Made by a program: the position numbers and the translations under genes. Positions 16,632 to 23,070 of a stretch of 27,663 nucleotides of DNA are shown here, one piece after another. Location of the stretch: positions 1 to 27,663 of the forward strand of contig CALJLD010000288.1 in NCBI GenBank assembly GCA_937982665.1, read 5' to 3'. Source of the DNA: an uncultured Planctomycetales bacterium. Lineage in GTDB: Bacteria > Planctomycetota > Planctomycetia > Pirellulales > S012-138. The notes under the pieces were generated by a model, which made no database searches, was not told the origin of the DNA, and saw only the letters and a list, made by a program, of their open reading frames with translations. Every line of letters begins with the position of its first letter. The stretch's first letter is position 1.

Positions 16632-17114
16632 CGCTTCCGCGGTCACCACACTCCTTCCAAACGATGTCGCGCGGATGTTTTTCTTTCGCGCGAACTTGCC
16701 CCACGTACTGCCGCCGCGGCGGACGTCGGTGATCGCCCAAACTGGCGAAGCGCGGAGTCTGGCGATCATCGCCGGATGGCTGGTCGTGATTCGCAGCCGG
16801 TCGCCGGCTTCGCGGTAGATGTCGGCGATGGCATTCATGAACCGGCCGCCGATGCCGATGCCTTGGAAGTCCGGCAGCACCACCAGCCGCGAGATGCGTC
16901 GCACGCCGACATGCCCGATGGCGTTGAGCACCGCGCAAAACGCAACCGGCTCGCCGCGCCACGTGGCCAGGTAACAGACGGACGCCGGGTTGAGCTGGCC
17001 GCTCAGATAGTGATGACGCGCAAAAGTTCGCCAGGCGGATTGCCGGCAGCGACGGATTTCGATTTTGATTTCCGGCCGCCGAAGACGACCTCGCTGCAAC
17101 GTGCCGGTTGCCAT
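16614..17114 (-). CDS. GNAT acyltransferase domain, 3' half of a split ABC-ATPase/GNAT gene
   Basis: From ATG 17114 the frame gives 166 residues with a GNAT fold: SAWRTFARHHYLSGQLN, SVCYLATWRGEPVAFCAVL, then the acyl-CoA binding region SRLVVLPDFQGIGIGGRF (Q/RxxGxG/A type). The closing region includes ITTSHPAMIARLRASPVW and WGKFARKKN. The same frame continues upstream to about 17189 with RFIAITCHYDILPWLQPDW. That is the H-loop (switch histidine) and end of an ABC-type ATPase whose first part is the gene at 17479-17940. The original gene was therefore an ATPase-GNAT fusion of a kind found in phages next to ParB-like genes, and its acyltransferase recalls the Mom DNA-modification group (inference). 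The GNAT part could still be made alone from 17114, but no ribosome site is evident. Confidence 0.75.
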   Translation of the reverse strand: MATGTLQRGRLRRPEIKIEIRRCRQSAWRTFARHHYLSGQLNPASVCYLATWRGEPVAFCAVLNAIGHVGVRRISRLVVLPDFQGIGIGGRFMNAIADIYREAGDRLRITTSHPAMIARLRASPVWAITDVRRGGSTWGKFARKKNIRATSFGRSVVTAEAVGEEG

Positions 17115-17186
17115 GTCGAGCACCCAATCCGGCTGCAGCCAGGGGAGGATGTCGTAGTGGCAAGTGATTGCGATGAAGCGTTGCGA

Positions 17187-17277
17187 AGAGGCTAGAGGCT
17201 GGAGGCTAGAGGCTGGGGTGTTGGGTGAAGTCGATGCGTCAGGGAAATGGGGTAAGGGGCAAGGGGAAAGGGGGGAT
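17187..17277. repeat. AGGCTAGAGGCTGG block plus purine tract inserted in the ATPase/GNAT gene
   Basis: 17187-17217 is AGAGGCTAGAGGCTGG-type sequence, and 17240-17277 is GGGAAATGGGGTAAGGGG-type sequence, separated by a short spacer. Moving outward from the GNAT gene the order is block, then tract, as at 14.4 and 19.6 kb. It lies between the D-loop and H-loop coding parts of one ATPase. Confidence 0.85.
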
Positions 17278-17324
17278 GGCGTCGTGTCGTTGTTAGGAGT
17301 TTGCTGAGGTTGTCTTTCGGGTGC

Positions 17325-17346
17325 CACTGGTAACTTGTTACCAGTG
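17325..17346. repeat. Perfect palindromic repeat
   Basis: 10-bp arms CACTGGTAAC and GTTACCAGTG around TT, with edges GGGTGC on the left and CTGG on the right as in the 13140 copy. Read on the minus strand its GGTAAC supplies a stop codon for the remnant frame that follows the premature stop of the ATPase gene. Confidence 0.9.
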
Positions 17347-17478
17347 CTGGGTGAACTTGCGTGTGTTGGTCAGCTGCTTGTTTGCGTTTGCGGTTTTCTG
17401 CTGTTTGGAAGTGCTGTTGCCCTCGTCTCTTTCATTGGCCTGTTTGCGGATGGCTTTGGCCACGGCGGCCGAGCCGAT

Positions 17479-17940
17479 TTAAGCGACCGTGCGATCGACG
17501 ACGCTGGTGAATTCGTCGAAGACAATCAGGCTGTGGTCCGAGAGCAAAGCCGCGGCGAGATCGCAACGAAACTGTTCGCCGGTGGAAAGCACGTGGTAGG
17601 GCTTCAGCCAACTGGGCGGGCTGGCGAAGCCAACGGCGGACAACATGCCAGTCACGCGTTTGATCGGTCCTGGCGGAAGCGCGTCAATCACGGCGCGGTC
17701 CGTTGGCCAGTTGCGTTGCGTGATCACGTTCTCTCCGTAGGCCGCGCGAGCAACTGTTGACTTGCCGCTCCCGGAAGGGCCGACGATGACGCCGATTTGC
17801 CAGTCTTCGTGCATGTCAGGAAGTTCCACGGAGAATTCCTCGCTGGCCGTTTTGAGCTCCGGAAGATCGAACAGCCCTCGCGTTTGACGAACGCGAAAGG
17901 ATTCGATGATTTGCGTTTGGACGGTGTGGTTGAGGAGCAT
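17479..17940 (-). pseudogene. ABC-type ATPase, 5' half of a split ABC-ATPase/GNAT gene
   Basis: From ATG 17940 (MLLNHTVQ) the 153-residue frame contains, in order, Walker A GPSGSGKST, an ABC signature-like LSTGEQFRCDLAAALL, Walker B SLIVFDEFTS and D-loop VVDRTVA. It then ends at a TAA (17479-17481). The next codons read on plausibly as IGSAAVAKAIRKQ, so the TAA looks like a nonsense change. The H-loop needed to complete the ATPase lies about 240 bp further on, beyond a palindrome and a purine tract, in the GNAT frame. Only parts of an ATPase are made from this frame, so it is probably inactive. The start codon abuts the repeat at 17941 with no Shine-Dalgarno site. Related phage genes sit between ParB-like and terminase genes, as here. 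Confidence 0.8.
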
Positions 17941-17982
17941 GGGAGAGGAGGGGTAAGGGAAAAGGGCAAAGGGACAAGGGAA
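17941..17982. repeat. Purine-rich tract directly upstream of the ABC-ATPase start
   Basis: GGGAGAGGAGGGGTAAGGG then AAAGGGCAAAGGGACAAGGG on the plus strand. It touches the start codon of the ATPase half-gene, so whatever leader once stood there has been replaced. Confidence 0.85.
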
Positions 17983-18123
17983 TGTGGTGTTTGCATGTTG
18001 TGGTTTGCCGGCACTGCGGCTTAGCATCGATGTGCCGAGCGGCAAGAGTTAGCGACTGACTGCCGAATCGTGTGTTGTTTCCAAGTTTTCATTTCTCGCC
18101 TCGCACACTTTGTTTTTCGGACG

Positions 18124-18169
18124 CCCATTTCCTTTGCCCTTTCCCCTTATCCCTTTCCCCTTTTCCTCA
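18124..18169. repeat. Pyrimidine-rich tract at the 3' end of the ParB-like gene
   Basis: Plus strand reads CCCATTTCCTTTGCCC, TTTCCCCTTATCCC, TTTCCCCTTTTCC and runs into the stop codon (18167-18169) of the ParB-like gene. The 141 bp between 17982 and 18124 holds no gene I can support. Confidence 0.85.
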
Positions 18170-18790
18170 CACCGTCAGCACTCGACAGACATAGCCGGCG
18201 GCTGTGAGTTGGGAGTCAAGCTGTTGTTGATCTTTTTCATCGCGGCATTCGACCATCAGGTGGAACGACTCCGGCACGTCAATCACACGGAGTTGAAGTC
18301 GGCTGCCGGCTTTGCTTTCGCCTTCGTCCGGCGTATCGCTGGTTATTTTGCCCTCAAAGTTGTCATAGTGTTCGAGATGTTTTTTTTGAGCATTTTCGTC
18401 CGCCAGGATTCCGGCCAAGAGCGACTGCATCTGGCTGTCATCCGTCTCGATGTCGTCCAGCAACTCGGCGAGTTGCTCTTCGTCACGTGCGGCCATGGCC
18501 GCGATCGGATCGTAAACGGCCAGCAGCTTGTCGGCTTCTCGCGCGGTTAAGTCCAACACCAGCACCGGCAACGCTTCGTCCGGTGGCGAAGTTTCCACGC
18601 GAAGATGACCATCGATCAATTCCAATTCGCCATCGGTTGTTTCTCGCGCGAGCACCGCTCCGGCAAAGCCGATTTCGGACAACACGGTTTGCAATGCGGC
18701 ACGCTGTTGCGGAGGATGAGTCCGCCAATTGCGGGGGTTAGGACGCAGTTGGTTGGCCGGTACGTAGCGGAGTTCGGTGACGCGGGACAT
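18167..18790 (-). CDS. ParB-like (ParB/Srx fold) protein of phage type
   Basis: 207 residues from ATG 18790; the frame is open further upstream but only through repeat sequence. The N-terminal domain carries the ParB/Srx signatures: box I-like VPANQLRPNPRNWRTHPPQQ (residues 10-29) and the box II-like LIDGHLRVE near residue 60, where ParB proteins have DGxHR/DGNRR. An acidic helical middle follows (ARDEEQLAELLDDIETDDSQ), and a C-terminal beta-rich tail. In phages such proteins stand just before terminase genes, often with methylase or acyltransferase genes, and may bind or nick DNA or act as NTPases. They are not partition proteins, and no parA is nearby. It is the first gene of the packaging module and is bracketed by inverted polypurine tracts. 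Confidence 0.8.
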   Translation of the reverse strand: MSRVTELRYVPANQLRPNPRNWRTHPPQQRAALQTVLSEIGFAGAVLARETTDGELELIDGHLRVETSPPDEALPVLVLDLTAREADKLLAVYDPIAAMAARDEEQLAELLDDIETDDSQMQSLLAGILADENAQKKHLEHYDNFEGKITSDTPDEGESKAGSRLQLRVIDVPESFHLMVECRDEKDQQQLDSQLTAAGYVCRVLTV

Positions 18791-18797
18791 TTGTTTT

Positions 18798-18840
18798 GAG
18801 GGGAAAGGGGAAGGGGTCAAGGGAAAAGGGCTAAGGGAGA
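18798..18840. repeat. Purine-rich tract upstream of the ParB-like gene
   Basis: GAGGGGAAAGGGGAAGGGG, then TCAAGGGAAAAGGGCTAAGGG on the plus strand, seven bases from the ParB start codon. It opens the 301-bp gene-free stretch 18791-19091. Confidence 0.85.
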
Positions 18841-18891
18841 TTGGATTTGTGTTCGGAATACTTTCGTCTCTTATTTTTTGCGTTTCGCCAT

Positions 18892-18992
18892 ATTCCTTTC
18901 CCTTGTCCCTTTCTGATTAGCGTTGACTTGGTTTGCGTTTGGATCACTTTCTTCTCTTTGCCCTTTTCCCTTTCGGCATTTCCCTTCCCCCT
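18892..18992. repeat. Two pyrimidine-rich tracts upstream of the LOG gene
   Basis: 18892-18913 (ATTCCTTTCCCTTGTCCC) and 18948-18992 (CTTTCTTCTCTTTGCCC, TTTTCCCTTTCGGC, TTTCCCTTCCCCC), separated by ordinary sequence. With the tract after the LOG gene they form an inverted pair around it. Nothing else is evident in 18791-19091. Confidence 0.8.
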
Positions 18993-19091
18993 CGCACGCA
19001 CGCCATCCAACCCCCAAAGCTGCGCAGTGGGAAATAGCAGTTCGGCAACAAAATGAAAAAATTCTTACCGCTTGACGAGTGAGTAGCTTTT

Positions 19092-19655
19092 ATGGCAACG
19101 CCGGAGCGAACGATTCAAAACGTGTGTGTTTTTTGCGGTGCGAAGTCAGGCACGCTGCCTGAATATGCCGAGGCGGCCCGCGGTTTGGGACGCGCGTTGG
19201 CCGCAAGCGGGCGCACGCTGATTTTTGGCGGAGGGCAAGTCGGCATGATGGGCCGGCTCGCTGATGCGGCGCTGGAGGCCGGCGGCAAAGTGATTGGCGT
19301 GATTCCACAAAGCCTCGCCACGACCGAACTGCTGCACACCGGCGTGACCAAGATGCATGTGGTCTCCGGCATGCACGAACGCAAAGCCTTGATGGATCAC
19401 CTGGCCGATGCCGTGATTTCGCTGCCTGGCGGCTTTGGCACGCTGGACGAACTCTTCGAGTCCATCACCTGGTCACAACTCGGCGTGCATCGCAAGCCAA
19501 TCGCGCTGCTCAACACGCGCGGTTTCTTTGATCCGCTGGTGGCGATGATCGATCACAGTGTTGCCGAAGGATTCATCTCGCCAGGGCATCGCAAGCTGTT
19601 TGTTGTTGAGGAAGATGTGGGCGAGGTGCTGGAGAGGCTAGAGACTAGAGACTAG
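19092..19655 (+). CDS. LOG-family phosphoribohydrolase (TIGR00730)
   Basis: 187 residues from ATG 19092. The protein is a full-length LOG/YvdD-type enzyme, which releases free bases from nucleoside 5'-monophosphates (cytokinin ribotides in plants; other nucleotides in many bacteria). It contains the Rossmann start VCVFCGAKSG, LIFGGGQVGMMG, the conserved MHERKALM and the diagnostic PGGFGTLDELFE, which holds active-site residues. It is the only gene in the tract-bounded series that is clearly chromosomal and intact. Its last residues (ERLETRD) and stop are encoded by the AGGCTAGAGACTAG repeat block, so the native C-terminus has been replaced or extended. The ribosome site is weak. No type I cytokinin or nucleotide gene lies beside it. 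Confidence 0.92.
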   Translation: MATPERTIQNVCVFCGAKSGTLPEYAEAARGLGRALAASGRTLIFGGGQVGMMGRLADAALEAGGKVIGVIPQSLATTELLHTGVTKMHVVSGMHERKALMDHLADAVISLPGGFGTLDELFESITWSQLGVHRKPIALLNTRGFFDPLVAMIDHSVAEGFISPGHRKLFVVEEDVGEVLERLETRD

Positions 19656-19697
19656 GGTGAGGGATAAGGGTCAAGGGATAAGGGTTAAGTGGTAAGA
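19631..19697. repeat. AGGCTAGAGACTAG block plus purine tract after the LOG gene
   Basis: GGAGAGGCTAGAGACTAGAG then GGGTGAGGGATAAGGG, TCAAGGGATAAGGG on the plus strand. The gene-side block and outward purine tract repeat the order seen after terminase and beside GNAT. It overlaps the end of the LOG coding region. Confidence 0.85.
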
Positions 19698-19796
19698 GAT
19701 ATGTTGGGCGATTGGTTGTGTAATGGTCTTCACGCTGGGGAGGCCGGGCTGGTTGGTATTGAACAAATTATGATATTTACAAACCTTTGTGTGCCG

Positions 19797-19824
19797 GTCG
19801 TGGTACTTACTTTGCGACCACGAC
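19797..19824 (+). promoter_or_regulatory. Inverted repeat in the leader of the secreted-protein gene
   Basis: Perfect 8-bp arms GTCGTGGT and ACCACGAC around a 12-base loop, ending 53 bp before the start at 19878. It could be an operator half-site pair or an mRNA hairpin; no T-run follows, so it is not an obvious terminator. An AT-rich stretch with TATGAT precedes it at about 19769, a possible promoter. Confidence 0.4.
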
Positions 19825-19877
19825 GCATTGACCAGGGCTTTGTGTACTTATCACTGACCATTCCGCGGAGACTTGCT

Positions 19878-20432
19878 ATGACGAAAGACATCGTGACCAG
19901 AAGAATCATCGCGGGCAGAGCCTGGTGCGCCGCGGCCCTGGCTGTCGTGATGTTTGCCGCGGCGTTGTCGCCGGCATTCGCTCAAGATGTTAATTCGGCT
20001 GATGAAAAGAACCAGGCGGAGGCCAAGAAACTCACCCAAGGGCATTGGACGCTCAGCGTTGAGAAGACAACGGAAATGCTTAAGGCCGCCGGTCAGGAAG
20101 ACGCGCTGCGCATGCTGCCTGCCTTCAAAGGCATGTCACTGAATCTCAAGGAGGATGGCACGTTTGAGATGGCGGTTCCGGCGCGTGACAAGATCACCGG
20201 CAAGTGGTCTGTGAAGCTGGAGGCCCCCAAGAATTCCGCCGGCGACGAAGCCGACAGCGACAAGGCGAAAGGCCGCATCACGCTGGACCCGGACAATCTG
20301 GGCGATGATCATGAGGACATGCATTTCGATTTTGTCTTTCAGGCGTCCGATCTGATCAAGCTGACTACGCCGATTAACCCGGTGCCATTGATGTTTTCGC
20401 GCCAGGACAAGCCGACAAAGGGGAATCAGTAA
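19878..20432 (+). CDS. Small secreted protein, lipocalin-like pattern
   Basis: 184 residues from ATG 19878, supported by GGAG about eight bases upstream and by the signal peptide that begins there (RAWCAAALAVVMFAAALSPAFA, cut before QDVNS). The mature part has a helix-rich beginning, then KLTQGHWTLSVEKTTEMLKAAG, LNLKEDGTFEMAVPA and DKITGKWSVKLEAP, and ends with a predicted beta segment DFVFQASDLIKLTTPI. The phrase 'gets weight / kills growth' is not inferable; the G-x-W...GTF...GxW pattern simply resembles lipocalin-like or TIGR03067-type small exported planctomycete proteins. Substrate unknown. It follows the LOG gene by 222 bp, which hold a repeat tract and an inverted repeat, and it probably has its own promoter. 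Confidence 0.75.
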   Translation: MTKDIVTRRIIAGRAWCAAALAVVMFAAALSPAFAQDVNSADEKNQAEAKKLTQGHWTLSVEKTTEMLKAAGQEDALRMLPAFKGMSLNLKEDGTFEMAVPARDKITGKWSVKLEAPKNSAGDEADSDKAKGRITLDPDNLGDDHEDMHFDFVFQASDLIKLTTPINPVPLMFSRQDKPTKGNQ

Positions 20433-20788
20433 CGAGAAGATGGTTTGGATATCGCGCGAGCGCCGCACAGAACAAGGACTACGCAACGGTGGTCTCTTGT
20501 CTGGAGCAATATGCTGACCAGCTCGACAAAGTCGTTGCGGCCAAGCTGCGTTACGCGCAAAAGAAAGCTTGATATACGGCGGCTTGCGGTTTCGTTTCGG
20601 GGCCACTTCTTGGCGTTCGTAATCAATCTTCAGTCGCGAATCCTCGCGACTTCGCACAAACTTCATGCTTTCGCGGAAGCTAAGCGGCTTGCCAATCTTG
20701 CCGCGGCATTTCATCCTGAGCAGGAATGACTCCGTGCGTTCCGCGCGGTGAATCTTGTGCGGAAAGGGATTATCGCGAAGGAGATTGT
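20433..20788. other. 356-bp stretch without a full gene; possible gene fragment
   Basis: Plus-strand frame ending at a TGA near 20571 reads RASAAQNKDYATVVSCLEQ then YADQLDKVVAAKLRYAQKK. This looks protein-like (helical, charged) but has no start and only about 45 codons, so it may be the tail of a lost gene. The rest, to the PQQ gene, shows nothing I can support; the long minus-strand frame across it overlaps the secreted-protein gene and is probably a shadow. Confidence 0.35.
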
Positions 20789-22219
20789 GTGACACACAAC
20801 CGCACGAAGTTGCTGGTGCTGGGCGTGCCTGCGGTGGTGTTGGGCGGTGTGATTGCGTTTACGATCTTCTCCGCCAGGGCGGCGCGGGAAAACGCGAGCG
20901 AAGTCAGCGAGCCGATCTCGCGGATTCAGGTTGCGAACTCGCCTGTCGTTGGCGAAATCACTTACGCCGACGCGGCAACCTTGCCGGGTTCCAATTGGCC
21001 GCGGCTCTTCGGACCGCAGGGCAACAGCATTGTTGAATACCCTGGCGAACTGGTCGATTGGCCACAAGCAGGACCGCCGGTGGTCTGGCGAAAGCCGACC
21101 GGCCAAGGCTATTCCGCGCCGGTTGTTCAGGATGGCAAACTTGTACTCTTTCATCGAGTGCAGGATGAAGAGCGCATTGAGTGTTGGGATGCCGAGAGTG
21201 GCCAAGTGCTGTGGTCGTTCGCATATCCCACCGCGTACGAATCGCCGGTGGCTCCCACCTACAGCGAAGGGCCCTACAGCACTCCGGCGATTGTCGGCGA
21301 TCGCGTGTACGCAATTGGCGCCGAGGCCAAACTTCACTGCCTGAGCATGGCGAACGGCGATCCGCTTTGGAGCCGTGACTTGAAAGTGGAGTTTGAACTT
21401 GCGGACATGAACTACGGCCAGCAGGAGTTCTACGGCTTCTGCCCCAGCCCCGTTCCTTGTGGCGATATGCTGATCGTCAATGTTGGCGGTCGTGAACAAA
21501 CTGCCGGCGTTGTGGCGTTTGATCAGCACACTGGCGAAACCCTGTGGCAAGCCACGAACGACGGCGCGAGTTACGCCACGCCCACTTTGGCCGAGATCGA
21601 TGGCGAGCCGGTGGCCATCGTGCTTTCGCGCGATGCACTGGTTGTGCTGAAGCCTGCTGACGGTAGCGTGCTGTTCCGCGAAGAGTTTCGCTCCAAGAAC
21701 CCGGACACCACCAACGCCACGTCGCCAGTGGTTGTTGGCGAAACGGTCTTCGCCTGCGGTTATGGCGTGGGAGCGATGGCGATCAACCTGCGCGGCAAGA
21801 TCTCAAACGACGCCACAACTTGCGCATCACCTGTTGCGCCGCAGCCGGAGATCGTGTGGCGAGAGCGGCGCAGCCTTGACGCTCAATACACCAACTTGTT
21901 GGCCTTGGGCGAGACGATCATCGGCTATCCTTCCCGCTGGCGGGGAACCTTGATGGCCGTTGAGTTGCAGACCGGCAAGGTCAAATGGAAGCTGGCAACG
22001 GACTACGCGCGGGGGAATGGCGTGTTCATCAATGGCGAATGGATCGTCCTCAGCGAAGAAGGCGACTTGTTGCGGTTCGGCAAGTTGCCCAATGAGCCGG
22101 TGTTGACGGCCGTCAGCGAGGCGTACCTGACAGGGCCTTGCTACACCGGCCCAACTTTCGCCGCAGGGCGAATGTACCTACGGACAGAACGCGAACTGGT
22201 CTGCGTGCAGCTATTTTGA
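20789..22219 (+). CDS. Exported PQQ-like beta-propeller protein
   Basis: 476 residues from a GTG start at 20789, fixed by a strong AAGGAG at 20778-20783 (five-base spacing). An N-terminal signal anchor (LLVLGVPAVVLGGVIAFTIF) is followed by a mature part that opens with NWPRLFGPQGNSIVEYPGEL, the usual start of planctomycete outer-membrane-biogenesis-like (PQQ_2) proteins. Propeller blades recur as SAPVVQDGKLVLF, STPAIVGDRVYAIG, GMVAFDxxTGE-type phrases (AFDQHTGETLWQA, AVELQTGKVKWKL). The family binds no proven cofactor in many cases; it may be a scaffold or a quinoprotein-like enzyme. The residues for PQQ binding cannot be judged by eye. It converges with the next gene over a 14-bp gap. Confidence 0.88.
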   Translation: MTHNRTKLLVLGVPAVVLGGVIAFTIFSARAARENASEVSEPISRIQVANSPVVGEITYADAATLPGSNWPRLFGPQGNSIVEYPGELVDWPQAGPPVVWRKPTGQGYSAPVVQDGKLVLFHRVQDEERIECWDAESGQVLWSFAYPTAYESPVAPTYSEGPYSTPAIVGDRVYAIGAEAKLHCLSMANGDPLWSRDLKVEFELADMNYGQQEFYGFCPSPVPCGDMLIVNVGGREQTAGVVAFDQHTGETLWQATNDGASYATPTLAEIDGEPVAIVLSRDALVVLKPADGSVLFREEFRSKNPDTTNATSPVVVGETVFACGYGVGAMAINLRGKISNDATTCASPVAPQPEIVWRERRSLDAQYTNLLALGETIIGYPSRWRGTLMAVELQTGKVKWKLATDYARGNGVFINGEWIVLSEEGDLLRFGKLPNEPVLTAVSEAYLTGPCYTGPTFAAGRMYLRTERELVCVQLF

Positions 22220-22233
22220 ACGTGCCGCGATGC

Positions 22234-22794
22234 TCACGTTGCTTTTTTGCTGCCACGGCGTTGCTGCGTGCCTTGATGAGGAACGGCCGGGACCGCGTGG
22301 TCCGTGTCCCAACGTTTTGGCCGGATGGGCGATTCGCCGGAAGAAGTGGGCTCGCCGGGCTTCTCGAGATTGGTCGTCGATTGGCTGTTGGTCGAGGATT
22401 GAAGTCGCAGCCAGAAGCCGATCAGAATCAAAACCTGGCCGGAAAGTCCCAGCGGCCAGACATAACTATCCAACACGCTGCCTTCGTTAAAGCTGTTGAG
22501 CACAAACAGCGTCACCGCGAAGGCGGCGGTCATGATTCCAATTCCCAAAGCCAGAGATCCCAGCAATCGGGCGATCACGACAGTGGATTGCTGCGTGGCC
22601 TTCGCATGTTGCGGCCGGCTGTGATTGGCTTGCGGTGCGACTTCCTGCGGTGCTGACTCCGCCAGTTGCTCATGATCAAAGCGCTCTTCCAAGACTTCCG
22701 CCGCATGCAGCACACGTCGGGCATTCCGTTCGAACGTATCGTCGAACAGATCGTCCAAAGGCGGCAGGGCGAGCTTATGAGGAGGCTTAGACAT
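22234..22794 (-). CDS. Two-helix membrane protein of unknown function
   Basis: 186 residues from ATG 22794 (MSKPPHKLALPPLDDLFDDT); the frame is open to 22866 but this start gives a compact protein. A polar N-terminal half (about 75 residues) is followed by two hydrophobic segments, VVIARLLGSLALGIGIMTAAF (about 72-93, extending to LFVLN at 100) and WPLGLSGQVLILIGFWL (about 113-129), then a basic, proline-rich tail. The pattern with the short loop between the helices resembles small planctomycete inner-membrane proteins. I do not recognise a family. It is divergent from kbl across 276 bp, which hold no other gene I can support. Confidence 0.7.
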   Translation of the reverse strand: MSKPPHKLALPPLDDLFDDTFERNARRVLHAAEVLEERFDHEQLAESAPQEVAPQANHSRPQHAKATQQSTVVIARLLGSLALGIGIMTAAFAVTLFVLNSFNEGSVLDSYVWPLGLSGQVLILIGFWLRLQSSTNSQSTTNLEKPGEPTSSGESPIRPKRWDTDHAVPAVPHQGTQQRRGSKKAT

Positions 22795-23070
22795 GAAGCA
22801 TCGAGGATCAAGATGGCCAGCTTGGAAGGCCGCGGCGGCAAATGCGGCGCGCATGGAACACGCCACTTTGCCCTTGTCGCTTCAGATCGGAAGAAACCGT
22901 GGCCCACTTAAGCGATTGTGCTGATTCGGCAAACCTTGCGGATTTCGTTAGCTGACATTGCTGACGGCGCCAGCGGTGGTTTCGCGGCGGATTGTGCTGG
23001 CATAGACTGAATGCGCTTCCCAGAGCGAGCAGGTTTAATTTGAATCACGCGCCATACGTCGAGACCCATC

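Noticed and set aside
15886..17163. 425-codon minus-strand frame as one long gene
   Set aside because: Only the part from ATG 16380 has a ribosome site and coherent sequence; the rest reads through repeat tracts and antiphase of the GNAT gene.
17325..17346. Rho-independent terminator for the packaging genes
   Set aside because: The palindrome is strong but has no T-run, and identical copies lie inside coding sequence, so it is better explained as a dispersed repeat.
18167..18790. Chromosome-partition parB
   Set aside because: No parA or parS-like site nearby; the protein is short and stands beside terminase genes, so a phage-type role fits better.
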